From Propionibacteriaceae bacterium (GTDB lineage: Bacteria; Actinomycetota; Actinomycetes; Propionibacteriales; Propionibacteriaceae): a stretch of 64,000 nt of DNA. Within the stretch, counting starts at the first letter, position 1; every line of letters starts with the position of its first letter. The stretch lies in assembly GCA_031271975.1 (NCBI GenBank), contig JAISUR010000037.1, positions 434,001 to 498,000 on the forward strand. The letters run 5' to 3'. The position numbers and the translations under genes are program-made. Shown here in pieces: positions 27,376 through 35,974 of the stretch. The notes beneath the pieces are model-generated. The model saw nothing but the letters and a program-made list of their open reading frames with translations, was not told the origin of the DNA and did no database searches.

Positions 27376-29171
27376 ACGCAGATCTAGCTGTCGGAGCCAC
27401 CGGCCTGCTCGCGGAGTTCAACGCCCGGGGCGTCATTTCGTGGGCGGACTACCACGTAGCCACGAAAGTGTCCTATCTCTACGGCGAGTCCGATGAGCGT
27501 GTGCAGCTCGCACTTGCCCTCACCGTGCGGGCCCTGCGGGCGGGGTCGGCCTGCCTTGACCTGGCTGTGGCAGCGGACAATGTGCTCGCTGGAGACGACG
27601 ATTCGGCGGCCGACGACTGGCCGCCGGCGCAACTGTGGCCCCCGGCGGACGAGTGGCTCGCAGCCGTGGCGGCGAGCCCTTTGACGGCTTCCGGGCCCGA
27701 CGCGCCATCCAGCACGCCGCTGCGCCTCGTCGACGGCCTGCTTTACCTGGAGAAATACTGGACAGAAGAATCAAACGTCGGCGCCGAATTGGCCTTGCGG
27801 CGTGCGCGCGAGCCCATACACACCCCACCGACGGCCGCACAACTGGACGAACTGTTCGCCGGCATCGATCCCGACGTGGCGCAGCGGCAGGCCATCGCCG
27901 TCGCGGCCAGCTGCGGGGTGTCGGTCATCGCGGGCGGCCCGGGCACCGGGAAGACGGCCACCATCGCCCGCCTGTTGGCGGCAATGCTCGCCGAACGCGC
28001 GGACCTGCGCATTGGGTTGGCGGCGCCCACTGGCAAAGCGGCGGCGCGCATGGAAGAGGCGGTGCGGCAGGCCACCGCGATGATGCCGGCGTCTTTCAGC
28101 GCGCAGTCGGCGGCCCTCGCGAAACTGACCGCCACCACGTTGCACAGGCTGTTGGGATGGAGTCCGGAGGGACGCACCCGCTTTGAGCACCACGCGTCCA
28201 ACCCGCTGCCGCATGACGTAGTCGTGGTCGACGAGGCGTCGATGGTGAACGTCGTGTTGATGTCGCGGCTGCTGTCGGCGCTGCGGCCCGACGCGCGGCT
28301 GGTGTTGGTCGGCGACCCGGATCAGCTCGCCCCGGTCGAAGCCGGAGCGGTGCTTGCCGACATCGTTGAAAACCCGGGCAGCCCGCCCGCGGGCCTGTCC
28401 GGAATACTGGCCGGCTTGGGCCTCCCGGATTCGGGAGCGGTAGTGCGGCTGGGCACAAATCACCGTTCTTCTCCGGAATTGGCGCGCCTCGCCGCGGCCG
28501 TCTTGGCCGGTGACGCCGACCACGCCGTCGAATTGGCGTGGGCCGGAGGGATGCTCTTTGCGGATGCCGAGTCGGCGCAACTGGCACAAACCATCACCCG
28601 CTCCGGCGCCGCGATCGTGGCCGCGGCCCGGGCGGGCGATCCGGCCCGTGCTCTGGCCGCGCTGGAATCACACCGGCTACTTTGCGCCAGGCGCCATGGC
28701 CCCTACGGAGTGTCGTGGTGGGGCCGCCAAGTCCAGACTTGGCTCAGTGAAGCGATACCCGGCCTCAACACCCGCCAAAGCTGGTATCCGGGCCTGCCGT
28801 TGCTGATCACCAAGAACAGCCCGGACACGGACCTGTCCAACGGCGACACCGGCGTGGTTATGGACGGTCCGGACGGCATCCGGCGCGCCTACTTCGCCCG
28901 CGCCGCGGAGCCCCATTCCGTCCCCGTCTCCCTGCTGGACGAGGCCGAACCCGCCTACGCCATGACGGTGCACAAGGCCCAGGGCAGCCAGTTCGACGCT
29001 GTCAGCCTGATCCTGCCCGAGGCCGACTCTCCCCTGCTCACCCGGGAGTTGGTCTACACGGCGATCACGCGCGCCAAGTCGAAGCTCCGCATCATTGGGA
29101 CCCAAGAATCGCTGCGCCACGGCGTCTTGCACCGGGCCCAGCGCGCGTCAGGCCTGGGACGCCGGCTGTGA
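27372..29171 (+). CDS. recD: Exodeoxyribonuclease V subunit alpha (RecD)
   Basis: A 599-residue SF1B 5'-3' helicase. Walker A GGPGTGKT (188-195), LAAPTGKAAARMEEA, VVVDEASMVNVVLMSRLL, LVGDPDQLAPVEAGAVL and the C-terminal AMTVHKAQGSQFDAV with LVYTAITRAKSKL are canonical RecD motifs. GTG at 27372 overlaps the recB stop (GTGA) and has GGAGG 6 bases upstream. The three genes are contiguous in the order C-B-D, so a complete RecBCD complex is expected. The gene ends 9 bases before the convergent nudC end, with no visible terminator. Confidence 0.93.
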   Translation: MNADLAVGATGLLAEFNARGVISWADYHVATKVSYLYGESDERVQLALALTVRALRAGSACLDLAVAADNVLAGDDDSAADDWPPAQLWPPADEWLAAVAASPLTASGPDAPSSTPLRLVDGLLYLEKYWTEESNVGAELALRRAREPIHTPPTAAQLDELFAGIDPDVAQRQAIAVAASCGVSVIAGGPGTGKTATIARLLAAMLAERADLRIGLAAPTGKAAARMEEAVRQATAMMPASFSAQSAALAKLTATTLHRLLGWSPEGRTRFEHHASNPLPHDVVVVDEASMVNVVLMSRLLSALRPDARLVLVGDPDQLAPVEAGAVLADIVENPGSPPAGLSGILAGLGLPDSGAVVRLGTNHRSSPELARLAAAVLAGDADHAVELAWAGGMLFADAESAQLAQTITRSGAAIVAAARAGDPARALAALESHRLLCARRHGPYGVSWWGRQVQTWLSEAIPGLNTRQSWYPGLPLLITKNSPDTDLSNGDTGVVMDGPDGIRRAYFARAAEPHSVPVSLLDEAEPAYAMTVHKAQGSQFDAVSLILPEADSPLLTRELVYTAITRAKSKLRIIGTQESLRHGVLHRAQRASGLGRRL

Positions 29172-29180
29172 ATCAGGCGC

Positions 29181-29975
29181 CTACATCCAGGCGTCGATCA
29201 TGCGGCGGGCTATCGAATGGACGCTGGGCAGATGGACTTCGCCAGCGGCTAACGCGGCGGCCAACTCCTCCCGAGTGAACCAACGGGCCGCCTCAATCTC
29301 GTCGTCGGTGCTGACATCAGTTGTCTCGGCACGGGTGGTAAAAGCCAGCATTATCGAGCGCGGGAACGGCCACGGCTGGGAGCCGAAGTAGCTGACCTGG
29401 CCCACACTCAGGCCGACCTCTTCCAACAATTCCCGGTGCACGGCTTGCTCCAAAGACTCCCCCGCTTCGACAAACCCCGCGAACACCGACATCCGGCCCG
29501 GCTCCCAGGATGGCTGGCGGCCCAACAGGATGCGATCCGCGCCGTCGGTGACACGCACGATGACGGCCGGGTCGGTGCGCGGGAAGAGCTCTCGTTCGCA
29601 CTGCAGGCACTCCCGGGACGCGCCCAGGTGGGCCGCTGCCGTCAAGCCCCCGCACGCCGGGCAAAACCCGGCCGCCGCATGCCAGTTGACGAGGGCCGCC
29701 GCCGCAAAAACCACGCCCACTTCCGCTGGCGGGATCTCTCCCACACGCAGCCGCAGCTCGCGTCCGCCTGAGACCATGCGCGCGAAATACGACGTTCCGC
29801 CGCGATCGCCCACATAGAAGCAAGTCTCCGGGTCGAACTCTCCGGGCTCGGCATATCTCGGGGCGTCCCACTCGGCGAGCGGCCCCGGCGCCAACTCGAT
29901 CACCCGCGCGTTCGCCCAATCTGGATCGGGCTGCCTGGTGTGGGTGCTGGGAAGCGCCCAGTCGTGTCTATCCAT
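29181..29975 (-). CDS. nudC: NAD(+)/NADH diphosphatase NudC
   Basis: A 264-residue Nudix hydrolase. A zinc ribbon (CPACGG and CLQCER, Cys105/108/123/126) precedes the Nudix box GFVEAGESLEQAVHRELLEE (from 167). The NADH pyrophosphatase signature SQPWPFP (199-205) follows the box. The enzyme splits NAD(H) to NMN(H) and AMP, and homologues remove 5' NAD caps from RNA. The ATG at 29975 overlaps the end of adnB by 8 bases and lacks a clear ribosome site, so it is probably coupled to adnB. In mycobacteria nudC likewise lies between uvrD2 and adnB. A Kch-like channel gene found there is absent here. Confidence 0.94.
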   Translation of the reverse strand: MDRHDWALPSTHTRQPDPDWANARVIELAPGPLAEWDAPRYAEPGEFDPETCFYVGDRGGTSYFARMVSGGRELRLRVGEIPPAEVGVVFAAAALVNWHAAAGFCPACGGLTAAAHLGASRECLQCERELFPRTDPAVIVRVTDGADRILLGRQPSWEPGRMSVFAGFVEAGESLEQAVHRELLEEVGLSVGQVSYFGSQPWPFPRSIMLAFTTRAETTDVSTDDEIEAARWFTREELAAALAAGEVHLPSVHSIARRMIDAWM

Positions 29976-32871
29976 CGCGTGTCACACTAGCCACGAAGCG
30001 CTCCAATTCTGCGGCTGTCCACGATTTCGGACGTATCACCCGGCCGCCCGGCAGGTCGTAGAACACGGCATCCACATGTTCCAACCCAACTCCACGCAAT
30101 TGCGCCCAGGCCAGGCGGTAGCAGGCCAACTGCAGCGGATCAGCCCGAGCCGCGTCGCCAGTCTTCCAATCCACCACCTGGAAGCCGCAGTCTGTCGCGA
30201 ACACGGCGTCAATCCGACCCCGGATAACCCGGCCGGCAAGCGTCAACGTGAATGGCGCCTCCACCGCCACCGGCACCTGATTTGCGTACTCGCTGGCCAG
30301 ATAAGCCTTGATCAAGTCCTCGTCGGCGCCTTCTGCGGCGTCGAAGACCTCTTCGTCCAGCGTCAGCGGGCCCTGCATCCGCTGCTCCAGCCAACGGTGG
30401 AAGCGAATCCCAGCCCGCTGCGACCGGCTCACCAGTTTCGGCACTGGGAGCGCCAACTCCGCCGAGAATTGCTCCCGGTCCCGGGCAAGCAACCCCAAGG
30501 CGGACACCGAAAGATACTCCGGGGCTACGACGACCCGCCCCGCCGGAGCGAGCAACGCCGACGCGCGGGCCCGCCACCGGGATATGTCAGCTTCCTCGTC
30601 CAACGTCAACTCCGGGTCGGCGCCGTCCAACACCCAGCCGGCCGCTTCCTGTCTGCGCCGGCGCACCGCCGTATCGTCCAACCGCGGCCATGCCAACGCC
30701 ATCGCGTGCGACGTCAGCGGATTGGTTGTGCCCGCTTCCACGTCCGCAAGCTGCTGCCCAGCGACGTCGGCGATCTGCGACAGATAGACGGACGGCTCTT
30801 TGGGTTTGGCCACGCCCGGCGCCCAAATGTGCGAAGTCGCGCAGAGCAGCCTCTTGGCCCTGGTCACAGCCACATACGCCAGCCGGTCCTCACTCATCCG
30901 ATGCAGCTGCCCCAACGCCGCGCGGTACTCCCGGATGCCTGGGTGGTCGGCGGTCCGCAGTTGCGGGACGCTCGCCGCATCGCCGCGCAGCGGCGCCGGC
31001 AGCGCAACCGGATTGGAAGTGAAAGCCGACTCGCCGCGCCGCTGCGGGAAGGACGCCGCTGTCAGTCCGGCGAGGAAGACCACGGGCCACTCCAGCCCTT
31101 TGGCCTTGTGCACAGTCAACAGCTTCACGGAATCGTGGGTGGAGACCAGCGGCTGTTCGAGGCCGACGCCCTCCGCCTGCTCCGCTTCGAGGTAGGCGAG
31201 CAGCGCCCCCAAGGACGCGTCCGTGTCGAAATCCACAAAGTCTGCGACGGCCTGCTGGAACGCTTCCAGCACTTGCACGCCGCCTTGCACGCGAAGCTCC
31301 ACATCCAACCCGAGCCGATCGATCACTTGTGCGACCAGTTCCGACAGCGAATCCGTCGGGCGCAGGCTGGCCATTTCACGGCGGAAAGCCGCAAACCGCT
31401 CCCGGGCCTCGGCGCTCACCGGCCCAGGGTCGGCGAGCGCGGCCAAAAGGCTGCCTCGCGATTGGCGGCCCAGGACGGCCAAGTCCGGCAGTCCGATCGC
31501 CCACCGGGGCGAGGTGAGCAGCCGGATCAAGGCCGGGTTGTCGAGGGGATCGTGCAGCAGGCGCAACGTCGCGGTGATTTCCGCCACAGCCGGCACGTCG
31601 AGCAGCCCGCCGAGGCCTACGATCTCCGCCGGAATGTCGCGGGCCGCCAGCTCGGCGTACACCTCGGACAACTTGCGATTGCCACGCGCCAGCACCGCGA
31701 TATCCGACCAGGGCGTCCCCGCTTCGCCCAACGCGGCGACGCGGTCCGCGATCCAGGCCAGCTCGTCCGCGGCGGTCTCCAGCAACGCGGTCTGAATCCT
31801 GGCCTGACCAGCTTGTGGGGCAGGCGCCAACTCCAGCCCGGCCCGCTCCGGCAGCCCGGCCGCCAATTGGTTTGCCGCGTCCAAGATCAACGGGCCAGAA
31901 CGCCGGTTGATCGTGAGCGGATACCTGCCCACCTGCTGCCCGCTAGCGGCAAACCGGGCCGGAAATTCCGCCAGGTTGCTCGCCGCGGCCCCGCGCCAAC
32001 CGTAAATCGCTTGCGAGGGATCTCCGACGGCCGTGACCGCATGGCCCGCGAAGAGCCGCTGCAACAGCTCGGCTTGCGCGGCCGAAGTGTCTTGATACTC
32101 GTCCAGCAGCACGACATGGAATTGCTCGCGCAGCGCTTCGCCCACTTGTGGCAACTCGGCCAGCCGCGCCGCCGCGGCCAACTGGTCGCCGAACTCCATG
32201 AACCCGCCTTCTCGTTTCGCAGCCTGGTAGGCCGCCACGAGGCCGAGCAATTCGGCTCTTTCAGCCACGGCTTGCCGGGCGTCTCGAATGCCCGCGTAGA
32301 CGCTGCCGCGGTTTGTGGGCGCGCCCGCCAAGTCAGCGTCGAACCGGGCGTCCCAAGCGGCCACATCCTCCGGGGCGACCAAATGCGCCTGCAACTGGGC
32401 GGACAGGGCCAACACCTGCCGCGTTATCGCCCCCGGACTTCGTTTGCCCAACTCGGGGAGCCCGTCCGCCGCCGCCACTACGGAATACGCCAGCCGATAA
32501 CGGGCCGCGTCGTTCAGCATCCGCCCGGGCTCCACACCGACGAGCACGCCGTACTCGCTGACGAGCCGGGCTGCGAAAGCGTCGTAGGTCAACACCAACG
32601 CCGGCTCGGCCTCAGCCACTTGGGCCTTGGCCAACGCCTCACGCACCCGGCTGGACAACTGAGCCGTGGCTTTGCGCGTGAAGGTGAGCCCCAACACCTG
32701 GTCGGGCCGCACCTGCCCCGAGCACACCAGCCATACGACGCGTGCCGCCATCACGGTGGTCTTTCCGGTCCCCGCTCCAGCGACGATGACCGCGGGCTCC
32801 AATTCGGCGGTGATGGCGGCCAACTGTTCCGCCGAGAAGGGCACCTGTAGCAATTCCCGCAGGTCAATCAT
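29968..32871 (-). CDS. adnB: AdnB helicase-nuclease subunit
   Basis: A 967-residue UvrD-like helicase fused to a RecB-family nuclease. Walker A AGAGTGKT (31-38), motif II LLDEYQDTSAAQ, GDPSQAIYGWRG, LTVHKAKGLEWPVVFLAG and VAVTRAKRLLC are intact. The nuclease shows RGRIDAVF and VVDWKTGD. The N-terminus SAEQLAAITAELEPAVIVAG is typical of AdnB, in mycobacteria the leading motor of the AdnAB end-resection machine. The start is the ATG at 32871, with GGGAGGTG upstream and an 8-base overlap with adnA. Further upstream in-frame codons lie inside adnA and are not needed. Confidence 0.93.
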   Translation of the reverse strand: MIDLRELLQVPFSAEQLAAITAELEPAVIVAGAGTGKTTVMAARVVWLVCSGQVRPDQVLGLTFTRKATAQLSSRVREALAKAQVAEAEPALVLTYDAFAARLVSEYGVLVGVEPGRMLNDAARYRLAYSVVAAADGLPELGKRSPGAITRQVLALSAQLQAHLVAPEDVAAWDARFDADLAGAPTNRGSVYAGIRDARQAVAERAELLGLVAAYQAAKREGGFMEFGDQLAAAARLAELPQVGEALREQFHVVLLDEYQDTSAAQAELLQRLFAGHAVTAVGDPSQAIYGWRGAAASNLAEFPARFAASGQQVGRYPLTINRRSGPLILDAANQLAAGLPERAGLELAPAPQAGQARIQTALLETAADELAWIADRVAALGEAGTPWSDIAVLARGNRKLSEVYAELAARDIPAEIVGLGGLLDVPAVAEITATLRLLHDPLDNPALIRLLTSPRWAIGLPDLAVLGRQSRGSLLAALADPGPVSAEARERFAAFRREMASLRPTDSLSELVAQVIDRLGLDVELRVQGGVQVLEAFQQAVADFVDFDTDASLGALLAYLEAEQAEGVGLEQPLVSTHDSVKLLTVHKAKGLEWPVVFLAGLTAASFPQRRGESAFTSNPVALPAPLRGDAASVPQLRTADHPGIREYRAALGQLHRMSEDRLAYVAVTRAKRLLCATSHIWAPGVAKPKEPSVYLSQIADVAGQQLADVEAGTTNPLTSHAMALAWPRLDDTAVRRRRQEAAGWVLDGADPELTLDEEADISRWRARASALLAPAGRVVVAPEYLSVSALGLLARDREQFSAELALPVPKLVSRSQRAGIRFHRWLEQRMQGPLTLDEEVFDAAEGADEDLIKAYLASEYANQVPVAVEAPFTLTLAGRVIRGRIDAVFATDCGFQVVDWKTGDAARADPLQLACYRLAWAQLRGVGLEHVDAVFYDLPGGRVIRPKSWTAAELERFVASVTRDG

Positions 32872-35812
32872 CGCCGCCACCTCCCGGGCAACCCGCCGCA
32901 AAGGCGCACGAGCGGCAGTTGGGGCATGGCGTCGCGGGGAATTCTCCGGCGCGCAGAATGTCCGCGGCCCGAGCGAGACGGTGCTCCACCCAAGTCGGCT
33001 TCGTCTCGCCCGGTTCCAGGTGCGGGCGGGACCGCAGGGATTCCTGCCGCAGTTGTTTGGGCAGCACGTCTCCGGCGCGCAGGAATACCAACTCCGCCCC
33101 GGCCGAAGCCTCGCCCGCCCCCAAGGCGCCCGCTTCGACGGCCAACTGGTACACACCCAGTTGCTCCAACCCGGCCACGCTCGCCTGGCTCGGCAAACGG
33201 GTGGCCGACTTGAAATCCACTATCCGCAGGCCTTGCGACGTGCGTTCCAACCGGTCCACCGTGCCGTGGATGGCAAGCTCGATTCCATCCGCCCGATAGC
33301 CGAACTCGAATGTCTGCTCCACTCCCACCGCCTCTGGCCGCGCGGCCTCCCAGTTGCGGAACCGCTCCAACGCGGCGACTGCTTCATCGCGATGGGCAGC
33401 GGCTTGCCAGGCAATTTCGTAGGGCAACTGGGCGATCGCCTCCGTCACCGCTTGCGGGGCGTCGGCGGCGGCCAACTCGCCGCGCTCCAGGTCCGCGACC
33501 AGCCGGTGGATCATGGACCCGAGCTCCGTCAGCTCGCCGGAAGGCGGATCGGCCCTCGCCTCGCGCGACAGAAAGAAGCGGCGCGGGCACTCCAGCAGCA
33601 TGCCGAGCTGGCTGGGGCTCAGCCGGGCATGCGAGCGCGGATAGCCCGCCCCGGAAAGCTCGCGCACCCCCCACCAGTTCGCCGGATCAGCTGATCGCAC
33701 GCCCAACTCCCCGAGCAACCGGGCCGACGCCTGCCGGGCTCCCAGGCTCAGCTCGGGCGACTCGGCGCGCGCGCGCAGCCCCGCGACCAGCCCGGCCACG
33801 TCCACTGGAAGCTTGGGCTGCGGAGGATGGACGGCTTCCAAGCCCAGTTCCGCGATGAAGCGCGACGGTTCGCAGCTCTCGCCTGACGCCCCGGCCACGG
33901 AAAGCAGCACCAACCTGCGCGCCGCCGTAGCGCAGGCCGTGTAGAACAGGCGGCGCTCCGCGGCCAGCCCCTCTCGGGCATCAAGCTTCGGCACTACCTC
34001 GTCGCTGCGCAGTTGCGCGGGGTCGATCAGCGCGGCGGCGGGCGCCACCGCCGGCCAAGCACCCTCCTGGACGCCGGCGATGATCACGAAGGGCCACTGC
34101 CTGCCCTTGGCCTGATGCACTGACAGCACTTCCACACCCGGCTGCCCGGGGCGCGCCTCGCGCTCGGTGTCGGCGGCGATCGATTGGGCCGCGATTTCAG
34201 CCAGCAGCATGTGCACCCCGGCCGCTCCCGGACGCCGCTCGCCCGCTCCGGCGAAAGTGAAGAACACCCGCAGGATTTCCAGTTCGCGGCGCGCCTGGCT
34301 CGCAGTGAGTTCGGCCGCCCAGCCGCTGTCTTCATACAACGCCCAGGCCACCTCGTCTGCCGCCTTGCCGTCAGCGAGCGCCGCCCGGGCCGCGGCGATC
34401 AGCTCCAAGAACTCCTGGAGCTTTCCGACATCGCCGGCTTGCCCCAGCCACGCCGTGTCACTCAGGGCCAGCACCAGGCGCTGCCCAGGCCGCAAAGCGG
34501 GCTGCCCCACCACAGCCTGATGGGCGGTCAGCAGCTCATGCAAGCCCAAGGCATCAAGACCGGCCAAGGGGGAACGCAGCAGCAACTCCGCCTGTTCGGC
34601 GTCGACTTCGCCATCGGCCGCCAGCAGCAGCGCGGCCAGCAACACCCGCACCGGCCAAGCCTCTGCCAACGGCACGCTCGCGGCCATCGCGCCGACCGGG
34701 ATGCCCGCCCTGGCCAACGCCCGCAGGATCGGCCCAACCGCGCGCTTGGCCGAGCGGACCAGGACGGCCATATCCGCAAACCCGAGCCCTTCCAACTCGG
34801 CTTGGCGCAGCAGCTCGGCGATGACCTTGGCCTGCTGGGCCTCCGACCCCACCAGGTAGGCCGCGGCGCTGCCCCCGGCGGCCGCGCGCACCGCGCAACC
34901 GCGCCCGGCACCGGCCACGACTGGCACGGGCAGCCGGGACCGCACTCCGGACAGATCCACCGACCGATAACTCTGCCGCAACTCGAACACGGTGCCGCCA
35001 AACAGCCCGGGGAACACTTGGACGGCATGCGGGTGCGCGCCGCGGAACGCGGTGATCACGGTGTTCGGATCGCCCACCGCCAAAGTTTTCGCCCCCAGGG
35101 CCGCTATCAACCCCAGGCCGGAAGGGTCCAACTCCGGATAGTCGTCCACCACGACGGCGCTGACTTCTCCGAACCTCTCCGGCAAGAGGATGCGGGCCCG
35201 ATGCACGAGCTCCGCGTAGTCGATGACCTCCTCGGCGTCCAGCACGTCCAGATACTCCGCGAAGAACCCGCCGATCGCCTCCCACGCCGGCCCGGCGCCT
35301 TTGCCCAGGCGCGTCAGATCCTCCGGATCGAGGCCCAGCTGCCGGGCCCGGGCCAACACTCCGCGCACCTGCCGCGCAAAGCCGCCGGTCGTGATGGCCG
35401 CCTCCAGACCCCGCCAGCGGCCGGGATTTCCGGCCAACAGCTCCCGCACCCGGAATTCCTGTTCCGGAGCTGTCAGCAGCCGCGGATACGAATCCCCGAA
35501 CCGCTCCAGGATGAGCCGCGCGAACGCGTGCACAGTCGTCACCGCGGGCTGCCACGCCCGCCCGGCCATGCCAGCGGTTATCAGATTCCGCAAATGGGAG
35601 GCCGCCTGCCGGGTGCGCGCGAAAACCAACGGCCGCCCCCCGGCCAACACTTCGGCCCGGGCGGCGTGCACGGCCAGCACCGTCTTGCCCGTCCCCGGCC
35701 CGCCCAAGGCCAGCACCGGACCGCGCCAGGCGGCCAACACCGCCGCCTGCTCCGCGTTCAACTCCGGCAACGCGGGCAGCGCGGCGGGCCAAACCAACCG
35801 GCGCGTCATCAT
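32864..35812 (-). CDS. adnA: AdnA helicase-nuclease subunit
   Basis: A 982-residue UvrD-like protein with a C-terminal nuclease. Walker A GGPGTGKT is at 37-44. Motif II reads VVVDDYPELD, with Asp in place of the catalytic Glu. GDPNTVITAFRGAH, ELRQSYRS and VLSVHQAKGRQWPFVI follow. The nuclease has GTVDRLE and IVDFKSA. LLECPRRFF and the C-terminal CPNCRSCAFAAGC are placed like the four-cysteine Fe-S cluster of AddB-type nucleases. The start is taken as the ATG at 35812 (MMTRRLVWPA); a TTG at 35893 is possible. A TTGTCC...TTGGAT element ends 6 bases upstream, favouring a leaderless start at 35812. It heads the adnA-adnB-nudC unit. Confidence 0.9.
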   Translation of the reverse strand: MMTRRLVWPAALPALPELNAEQAAVLAAWRGPVLALGGPGTGKTVLAVHAARAEVLAGGRPLVFARTRQAASHLRNLITAGMAGRAWQPAVTTVHAFARLILERFGDSYPRLLTAPEQEFRVRELLAGNPGRWRGLEAAITTGGFARQVRGVLARARQLGLDPEDLTRLGKGAGPAWEAIGGFFAEYLDVLDAEEVIDYAELVHRARILLPERFGEVSAVVVDDYPELDPSGLGLIAALGAKTLAVGDPNTVITAFRGAHPHAVQVFPGLFGGTVFELRQSYRSVDLSGVRSRLPVPVVAGAGRGCAVRAAAGGSAAAYLVGSEAQQAKVIAELLRQAELEGLGFADMAVLVRSAKRAVGPILRALARAGIPVGAMAASVPLAEAWPVRVLLAALLLAADGEVDAEQAELLLRSPLAGLDALGLHELLTAHQAVVGQPALRPGQRLVLALSDTAWLGQAGDVGKLQEFLELIAAARAALADGKAADEVAWALYEDSGWAAELTASQARRELEILRVFFTFAGAGERRPGAAGVHMLLAEIAAQSIAADTEREARPGQPGVEVLSVHQAKGRQWPFVIIAGVQEGAWPAVAPAAALIDPAQLRSDEVVPKLDAREGLAAERRLFYTACATAARRLVLLSVAGASGESCEPSRFIAELGLEAVHPPQPKLPVDVAGLVAGLRARAESPELSLGARQASARLLGELGVRSADPANWWGVRELSGAGYPRSHARLSPSQLGMLLECPRRFFLSREARADPPSGELTELGSMIHRLVADLERGELAAADAPQAVTEAIAQLPYEIAWQAAAHRDEAVAALERFRNWEAARPEAVGVEQTFEFGYRADGIELAIHGTVDRLERTSQGLRIVDFKSATRLPSQASVAGLEQLGVYQLAVEAGALGAGEASAGAELVFLRAGDVLPKQLRQESLRSRPHLEPGETKPTWVEHRLARAADILRAGEFPATPCPNCRSCAFAAGCPGGGGDD

Positions 35813-35818
35813 GCGACC

Positions 35819-35841
35819 ATCCAACCACCCGGGTAGGACAA
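35819..35841 (-). promoter_or_regulatory. Leaderless, PafBC/RecA-NDp-like promoter of adnA
   Basis: On the minus strand TTGTCCTAC, 8 bases, then TTGGAT, ending 6 bases before the ATG at 35812. The TTGTC half is perfect against the recalled consensus, while the -10 box is weaker (TTGGAT for TAnnnT). Confidence 0.42.
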
Positions 35842-35911
35842 AACGCGGCGGCGAACCGGACGCGCCGCCCTCGGGCACCGTGCCAGGCAGCAAGCACAGG
35901 CGTGAAATTAG

Positions 35912-35940
35912 TTGGATGCTGGCTCACAGCCCGATAATCT
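35912..35940 (+). promoter_or_regulatory. Sigma-70-type promoter of the TelA-FHA operon
   Basis: TTGGAT, 17 bases, then TAATCT. The start would be near 35947, leaving a 28-base leader that includes GAGAGGA before the ATG at 35975. No further clear promoter is seen until the end of the operon. Confidence 0.55.
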
Positions 35941-35974
35941 GTGTCCAGCGCATTTCCGTCTCCGAGAGGACATC

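Noticed and set aside
29938-32850. 970-codon plus-strand frame opposite adnB
   Set aside because: No domain pattern; the minus strand carries all SF1 helicase and nuclease motifs.
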